From Eubacteriales Family XIII. Incertae Sedis bacterium (lineage in GTDB: Bacteria; Bacillota; Clostridia; Peptostreptococcales; Anaerovoracaceae), in NCBI GenBank assembly GCA_031290715.1, contig JAITNA010000213.1, positions 1 to 5,207 of the forward strand: a stretch of DNA of 5,207 bases. Direction: 5' to 3'. A program made the translations under genes and the position numbers. This document shows, piece after piece, positions 5,157 through 5,207 of this stretch. The notes beneath the pieces were generated by a model. The model was not told the DNA's origin, did no database searches, and was given only the letters and a program-made list of their open reading frames with translations. How positions within the stretch are numbered: the first letter of the stretch is position 1; each line of letters begins with the position of its first letter.

Positions 5157-5207
5157 GGCTCCTCCTTTCCTTGCGGTTATTCGTAGATATAACGGTTTTG
5201 TGTGCCA

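Larger units (their letters stand above)
4949..5207. other. Upstream stretch without a convincing gene
   Basis: The rightmost 259 bases hold no gene I can support on either strand. They contain the TTCCGGAA repeat (5052-5076), the degenerate tandem repeat (5083-5156) and an isolated strong ribosome-site-like AAAGGAGG (5161-5168, minus strand). A minus-strand frame follows that last motif without ATG and stops at 4917-4919, inside the -35 box of the binding-protein promoter. No tRNA, terminator hairpin or known riboswitch was recognised. Confidence 0.6.

Noticed and set aside
1..5207. CRISPR array, tRNA/rRNA, insertion sequence or phage signatures
   Set aside because: I saw no regularly spaced repeats, cloverleaf, transposase motifs or terminal inverted repeats. 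The two-unit repeat at 5083-5156 has no spacers.

Overview
The window holds one transcription unit on the minus strand, read from right to left. It encodes a complete ABC importer of the branched-chain/hydrophobic amino acid type (HAAT, Liv family), apart from the last few codons of the final gene. The order is: substrate-binding lipoprotein (3486-4793), ATPase LivG (2523-3263), ATPase LivF (1795-2526), permease LivH (924-1772) and permease LivM (1-914, cut by the window edge). The plus strand carries no believable gene.

The organism is probably a moderately GC-rich member of the Firmicutes (Clostridia-like). The reasons are a lipoprotein signal with a Gly-rich spacer after the lipidated Cys, strong AAAGGAG/GAGGAGG-type ribosome sites, and near-perfect sigma-A type promoters in AT-rich islands between GC-rich genes. 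This is inference. Synergistetes or other GC-rich anaerobes are not excluded, and no marker gene is present to decide.

Layout from the right. Positions 4794-5207 are upstream DNA without a convincing gene. They contain a degenerate tandem repeat (5083-5156), a TTCCGGAA double palindrome (5052-5076), a 9+9 bp inverted repeat (4929-4948) and a consensus TTGACA-N16-TATAAT promoter (4893-4920) for the binding-protein gene. After that gene comes a 222-bp gap with a second promoter (TTGACG-N17-TATAAC, 3384-3412). It is surrounded by a dense operator-like cluster: a cre-like 16-mer over the -35 box, a 9-bp inverted repeat just upstream, and an 18-bp perfect palindrome centred near -62. The four membrane/ATPase genes then follow tightly (4-nt overlap, 22-nt gap, 9-nt gap), each with its own ribosome site.

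How they work together: the lipoprotein captures a small molecule outside the membrane and delivers it to the LivH-LivM channel, and LivG-LivF hydrolyse ATP on the cytoplasmic face. The true ligand cannot be read from the sequence. The binding protein is an unusual LIVBP-like branch and need not bind leucine. The transporter is an ordinary family overall. The parts worth a second look are the regulatory region between binding protein and livG, the predicted asymmetry of the two ATP sites, and the repeat-rich upstream DNA.
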